Notes under the pieces: model-generated
What the model saw: the letters and a program-made list of their open reading frames with translations, nothing else
Databases searched by the model: none
What the model was told of the DNA's origin: nothing
In this document: in pieces, positions 6,401-9,135 of the stretch
Layout of the letters: each line of letters starts with the position of its first letter
How positions within the stretch are numbered: position 1 is the stretch's first letter
DNA from: an uncultured Methanomassiliicoccales archaeon
Lineage (GTDB): Archaea; Thermoplasmatota; Thermoplasmata; SG8-5
DNA length: 9,135 nucleotides
Direction of reading: 5' to 3'
Assembly: GCA_938004075.1 (NCBI GenBank)
Contig: CALKWP010000181.1
Span: 1 to 9,135, forward strand
Made by a program: the position numbers and the translations under genes

Positions 6401-7449
6401 CAACGCTTGCCAGCGGGGATTCCATTGTTGTCAGGCTATATGTGGCAACAACGACCGGCGGGCTCACCACTGCCAGGGGGATATTCACCTCGGAACCATT
6501 AGGCCCATGCACCCTGGATGCAAACCCATGGACAGTCAGTTACTACATTAGAAGGGGAACCGGCTCACTCAACGGAATATCAGGCTCGTATGTTGCATGG
6601 GGCACGACGACCCTGAACACGAACATTGCGGGCTTCAAGCATACGCTCACCCACGACCCCCTCCTGGATAACACCCTCAACTGGACTGTCGGTGGGACCA
6701 TTGTCTCGGGCTACAGCATCTACCGCTCCGACTCGCAATCCGGCCCCTGGGACGCAGCGCATAAGATTGCCAGCGTGGCATATGACACCTATTCTTACGT
6801 TGACACAAACAAGGGCTCCGCTGATACCACTTTCTGGTGGTACGTCGTCCGGGCGATCGACGGCTACGGCGTCGAAGAGACAAACACGAATGCCGTCCAG
6901 GAGCCCGGCGCCAGCGGAGTTCCGTATTCCATCAGCCTGGTCGGCAGGAGCGCCGGTTCCTGGGCATTCATTTCCTACCCGGTTACCGTTTCGGGCCACA
7001 TCGAGACCGTGCTCAACGACACCCTGAACGGCGATGCCGGAACCAACTGGGACGTGGCCAAGACATGGGACAACCAGCTGAAGAAGTGGCTGGTTTACCG
7101 GAAGGGCGGGACGTCCAACACCTTCACGAACGTCGAGAATCTGAAAGGGTACTGGCTGCACCTCACATCGAATGGCGCGGACCAGCTGTTGACCGTACCA
7201 TCCACCGGGGCGTACCCCGGAACCGTTGCGATCACCCTCTATGCCGGCTGGAATCTGGTGGGCTATCCGAGCGCAACGAACAGGCTGGCGTCCGCAACAC
7301 TGCCTGGCGTGGCTGACATGGTATCTCTCTGGCAGGCAGCAAGCCCGTATTTCACAGATACGGCCAACCTCGGCTCCGTGACGATGTCTCACGGCAACGG
7401 ATATTGGGTCCGGGTGACGGCGACCACAACCTGGACCGTGCAACCATAA
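3463..7449 (+). CDS. Large secreted zinc carboxypeptidase, family M14, B-type specificity
   Basis: This 1328-aa secreted enzyme has a signal peptide at about 1-28. The M14 domain (about 50-385) carries His124-Glu127 (HARE) and His264 (FHTYS) for zinc, Arg191 (WRR) and Asn213-Arg214 (DLNRN) for the substrate carboxylate, Tyr318 (CPA Tyr248) and catalytic Glu340 (YCIEM). In YPTAGSDDDW, Asp325 matches Asp255 of carboxypeptidase B (YPAAGGSDDW), so Lys/Arg ends are the predicted substrates. Then follow a NEW3-like domain (393-495), a CARDB-like beta-sandwich in two pieces (about 507-560 and 710-770) with a MAM/jelly-roll-like domain between them (560-708), a fibronectin-like domain (782-875), the unrecognised beta-rich domain shared with the previous gene (877-1065), another fibronectin-like domain (1066-1150) and the terminal module (1152-1328). 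Start codon is TTG. The non-catalytic part is about 940 residues and probably serves binding or display. Confidence 0.93.
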   Translation: MERFSKLIWAVSLSVAMILSSFVFIGTVDSGSVQEIEVSAAEPLPTPQWDYNPWPTFNGSTVYHSIPEMETELFWIAETYPQITKLVSIGKSWQGRDIWAMKISDNPQVEEEGEPEVYFNSNHHAREWLTIEIALYTMRYLTNFYGTNATITNIVNTRQIWIIPTANPDGRVYDSVGDNPATHSVQPYGWRRNARDNDNSGTFNPPADGVDLNRNYGFLWGAAGATSDTTYDTYGGPSPFSEPESAAIRDFARQHEFVFAISFHTYSQLILYPWGWSYENAPDHYALKAVAEGMAGVITNKAGSAYPGYTPQKSSGLYPTAGSDDDWLYGELGTFAYCIEMYPNVNDADTAVTGTYDLFHPREDKVIPACQDNLPAIMLLCKLADNKFQLIDHVSVSPDTAEATIKKGTTGNVVLDVTDDGRRADSFTISRTTPAGWTVSVNPTSMALARNETRTATLSVTVPGAAAPGVYKIWVNATSTTNTSCKDSSLVTVTVPYPDDVAPITLEPFTEMGDFPKGNYRIDSAIKNVGDVAVPGFNTQLTIKQIGTGSTVTLFSDNIESALTNQWTIIDHDTTYSTSVWTRSTAQKHLGTYSAWCGAGSAYTDNTIQSLQMTNPISLERYTSATLQFWSYYNTERYYDFLMVEGSRDNGKSWDFINRYDGTATSWQQRTLSLNSFLGAEQFKLRFRFTSDAGTTAAGFYMDDLVISATDPTQAIIHGPVQLPVGALASGASQELSWTYNFATAGTFLAEVQTLYGTDGNAANDIRDVMFYINNSRKLPEFGGVKSLSNPGMGGSVKISWDAGLQINDPLTYKVHRFTYAPTSAQVNASTPIYTGTALEFTDSGLTAGQTYYYVVRATDALGQAEYNYISKSITPGLSVERWGPSEFPTTETRYMRGVANEAMVNGLTAYSLGLTQSSTAAYYQTSTTTGTNTYAGIRLWKRSSAGVETEITSGTAVATAGRTANAAGMLSASYTPPAATLASGDSIVVRLYVATTTGGLTTARGIFTSEPLGPCTLDANPWTVSYYIRRGTGSLNGISGSYVAWGTTTLNTNIAGFKHTLTHDPLLDNTLNWTVGGTIVSGYSIYRSDSQSGPWDAAHKIASVAYDTYSYVDTNKGSADTTFWWYVVRAIDGYGVEETNTNAVQEPGASGVPYSISLVGRSAGSWAFISYPVTVSGHIETVLNDTLNGDAGTNWDVAKTWDNQLKKWLVYRKGGTSNTFTNVENLKGYWLHLTSNGADQLLTVPSTGAYPGTVAITLYAGWNLVGYPSATNRLASATLPGVADMVSLWQAASPYFTDTANLGSVTMSHGNGYWVRVTATTTWTVQP
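7147..7442 (+). repeat. Near-identical direct repeat, copy 2 (3' end of the second carboxypeptidase gene)
   Basis: This is the partner of 2981-3276, offset by 4166 bp in the same orientation, with one silent mismatch. The copies flank the entire second gene apart from this end. Recombination between them would therefore delete that gene's body, and fuse nothing harmful onto the first gene because the ends are interchangeable. Confidence 0.97.
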
Positions 7450-7459
7450 GTTGATGAAT

Positions 7460-7481
7460 GCCGGCGCTTCACGGCGCCGGC
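7460..7481 (+). terminator. GC-rich hairpin downstream of the second carboxypeptidase gene
   Basis: GCCGGCGC (7460-7467) and GCGCCGGC (7474-7481) form a perfect 8-bp stem with a 6-nt loop, beginning 10 nt after the stop codon and followed by T-rich sequence (AGTTTAATCATC). It could end transcription or protect the mRNA 3' end. Archaeal termination does not require hairpins, so the function is a guess; the structure is plain. No comparable hairpin is seen after the first carboxypeptidase gene. Confidence 0.55.
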
Positions 7482-7540
7482 CAGTTTAATCATCATTCAT
7501 TTAACAATTTAGTAGAATTGGTGCAATTAATTCGATAGTA

Positions 7541-7556
7541 ATATATAACATATAAA
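7541..7556 (+). promoter_or_regulatory. Candidate TATA box of the S8 peptidase gene
   Basis: The stretch ATATATAACATATAAA contains two overlapping TATA-like boxes. Initiation about 26 nt after the second would fall near 7579, giving a leader of about 20 nt before ATG 7601 that contains GAAGG at 7589-7593, 7 nt from the start. The gene therefore seems to have its own promoter rather than being read through from the carboxypeptidase gene. Confidence 0.5.
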
Positions 7557-7600
7557 CACTATTATGCTCATTATTCCCTTTGGCAAAAGAAGGCGCGGTT

Positions 7601-9135
7601 ATGAGGAGAGGAAGCACGTTCTGGGCAGCGTGGGCTGGAAGCATGGACAGGAGGGCAGGTATTGCAATCACACTTGCTGCTGCAATGATAATCATGGGCA
7701 TGGCCCCGCTTTTGACATCCGGCACTGCGGATATTGCGCCGGCTGCGGAATCGGGTCCGGCAATTCTGAAAATGCAGGAGCAGGGCCTGGAGTTCGACAC
7801 AAAAACCGGTTACTCCATCCCGCAGGAATGGCGGAACCCCGGCACCGAGCTGAGGATAGTGCAGTTCGTCAGTTCCGCTCAAGGCAACTGGCCGGCCGGC
7901 GTCGAGAAGTCCGCCGGGCGGATTCTCCACAGCATCGGCGACACAGTCGTCGTGGTGAGGGCGAACACCCGCCAGGAATCGGAACTCCGAGCGCTGGATT
8001 ATGTTCAATGGATCGGGCCCTATGAGCCCAGGTTCAAGGTCTTCGCCAACCTGATGGAAATGACCGGCGACATTCACATCACCGCCTTCGCTTGCCCTGA
8101 TGTTGACACATCCCGCATGATCGCGGAGCTGGGAACCCTGGGCGCTTGGGAGATTGAGGACACGCATTACGGGGCTGCGACATGCTGGATTCCGGCATGG
8201 AAGCTTCCCATGGTGGCGAGGCTGGACTCGGTTTTACTCATCCAGCACCTCCCCGAGATGAGGACCTTGTGCAGCGCGTCTGGCCGGATAGTGCAGGCGC
8301 ATGACCTGTGGGTGAACACTGTGTCGAATCTCCCGCAGAACATCATGGGCCAGGGGCAGATAGTTCATGTTCAGGATTCGGGCATTGACCCAACACACAG
8401 GGACTTCACGAGCGGGCCGTTGGGCTACAGGCTGACCAACCCCGATTCTAGCTACGATACGGACGGCCATGGGACGTTCATGACCGGGGTAATCGCAGGC
8501 AATGGATACGACATGGAAACATATCTGGGGCTTTCGATCAGCAACCGCATCTACAATGAATTGGCTGCATCAAATCCCGCGGGATACCCTGACCGCATGT
8601 GCTTCGCAGGGAGGGCACCGGAAGCCACCATCTATTTCAGGGCCGGACTGGTCAGCACCGAGTGGTCGCTTGGCTACACCTTCGGCGCCAGGATATTCTC
8701 CAACTCCTGGGGGCCGGCAGCCATGGGCAATCTCTATGATTCGACCGCGGATACCTTCATGAACGCCAATTCCGGCGCATTGGTGCTGTTCGCATCCGGC
8801 AGCGACGGGCCAAGGGCGAACACGGTGAACGGCGCGGGCAACGGCAAGCTTGCGCTCTCCGTGGGTGCTTTCGAGAATATCCGTCCTTTGCAGGGCGAGC
8901 AGTCCGATGACCCCGGCCAGATAAGGCAGTCCAGCTCCCGCGGTCCTGTCGCGGACGGCCGCGTCAAGCCGGACATAATCGAGGCCGGCGGGAACGTGTA
9001 CGGGCCGAAATCCGACGATGTCGCGGAATCGTACCTGCCCGGGCTGTACAACCCCCTGTTCCCAATCAATGCGGACTCCAGTGATGCCGCAAACGATTAC
9101 ATGATGCTCTCCGGAACTTCAGTCGCTGTTGCGGC
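7601..9135 (+). CDS. Secreted subtilisin-family (S8) serine peptidase, 3' end cut off
   Basis: The frame is open for 511 codons to the right edge. A basic N-terminus and hydrophobic segment (about 20-40) suggest a signal peptide. Residues about 60-150 (ELRIVQF... and WIGPYEPRFKV) look like the prosegment seen in many archaeal subtilases. The catalytic triad is present: Asp259 (VQDSGID), His290 (DGHGTFMTG) and Ser507 (SGTSVA). SNSWG precedes the oxyanion region. Two positions are unusual. The loop normally reading AGN-x-G is ASGSDG, with Ser401 where the oxyanion-hole Asn should be, and the position of the usual Pro four residues after the catalytic Ser is Ala511. The enzyme should cut proteins internally, feeding the two carboxypeptidases upstream. 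ATG 7601 was chosen for its weak GAAGG site at 7-nt spacing; Met15 (7643) is an alternative that would also keep a signal peptide. C-terminal domains lie outside the window. Confidence 0.9.
   Translation, partial: MRRGSTFWAAWAGSMDRRAGIAITLAAAMIIMGMAPLLTSGTADIAPAAESGPAILKMQEQGLEFDTKTGYSIPQEWRNPGTELRIVQFVSSAQGNWPAGVEKSAGRILHSIGDTVVVVRANTRQESELRALDYVQWIGPYEPRFKVFANLMEMTGDIHITAFACPDVDTSRMIAELGTLGAWEIEDTHYGAATCWIPAWKLPMVARLDSVLLIQHLPEMRTLCSASGRIVQAHDLWVNTVSNLPQNIMGQGQIVHVQDSGIDPTHRDFTSGPLGYRLTNPDSSYDTDGHGTFMTGVIAGNGYDMETYLGLSISNRIYNELAASNPAGYPDRMCFAGRAPEATIYFRAGLVSTEWSLGYTFGARIFSNSWGPAAMGNLYDSTADTFMNANSGALVLFASGSDGPRANTVNGAGNGKLALSVGAFENIRPLQGEQSDDPGQIRQSSSRGPVADGRVKPDIIEAGGNVYGPKSDDVAESYLPGLYNPLFPINADSSDAANDYMMLSGTSVAVA

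Noticed and set aside
2981..7442. Composite mobile element bounded by the 296-bp direct repeats
   Set aside because: The repeats lie inside coding sequence in matching frames, have no inverted ends, and no transposase or integrase is present. Gene conversion or tandem duplication explains them better.
6580..7443. Long minus-strand open frame (287 codons) and its near twin at 2669-3409
   Set aside because: Both lie antisense to the homologous carboxypeptidase 3' ends, and their similarity simply mirrors the repeated DNA. The translations are Arg/Gly/Pro-rich with no family resemblance.

Overview
The window looks like accessory chromosome from an archaeon, most plausibly a Thermoplasmata-type euryarchaeon; this is an inference. 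It rests on A/T-rich TATA-like boxes about 25-50 nt upstream of starts, Shine-Dalgarno sites close to the starts, a DUF354 gene, and very long secreted multidomain peptidases with NEW3-like, CARDB-like and fibronectin-like modules ending in a GWNLVGYPS/GYW-type module. No rRNA, tRNA, CRISPR array or insertion sequence was seen.

Layout. At 1-157 (minus strand) is the 5' end of a DUF354 gene (predicted GT-B-fold glycosyltransferase/epimerase-like) that leaves the window on the left. From 158 to 583 lies a non-coding divergent region. It contains the DUF354 promoter and a second, decayed copy of that promoter plus the first 18 codons of the gene (about 423-518, minus strand). The rest of the window is three plus-strand genes for secreted peptidases: a zinc carboxypeptidase of family M14 (584-3283, 899 aa), a larger M14 carboxypeptidase with a TTG start (3463-7449, 1328 aa), and a subtilisin-family S8 serine peptidase (7601 to beyond the right edge). 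Each gene has its own candidate promoter. A strong GC hairpin follows the second gene.

How the genes may work together. All three products begin with a signal-peptide-like segment, so they should act outside the cell. The S8 enzyme is an endopeptidase and would generate new peptide ends. The two M14 enzymes would trim C-termini. Their S1' specificity residues differ: Ile in the first (carboxypeptidase A-like, hydrophobic or aromatic ends) and Asp in the second (carboxypeptidase B-like, Lys/Arg ends). Together they resemble a compact protein-scavenging set.

The two M14 proteins share a C-terminal tail of about 445-450 residues made of an unrecognised beta-rich domain, a fibronectin-like domain and a terminal module. 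The last 100 residues are identical in protein and 295/296 identical in DNA, while the sequence just upstream is clearly diverged, which points to recent gene conversion. The S8 enzyme has its catalytic Asp, His and Ser, but Ser where the oxyanion-hole Asn is expected and Ala where the Pro after the catalytic Ser is usual.
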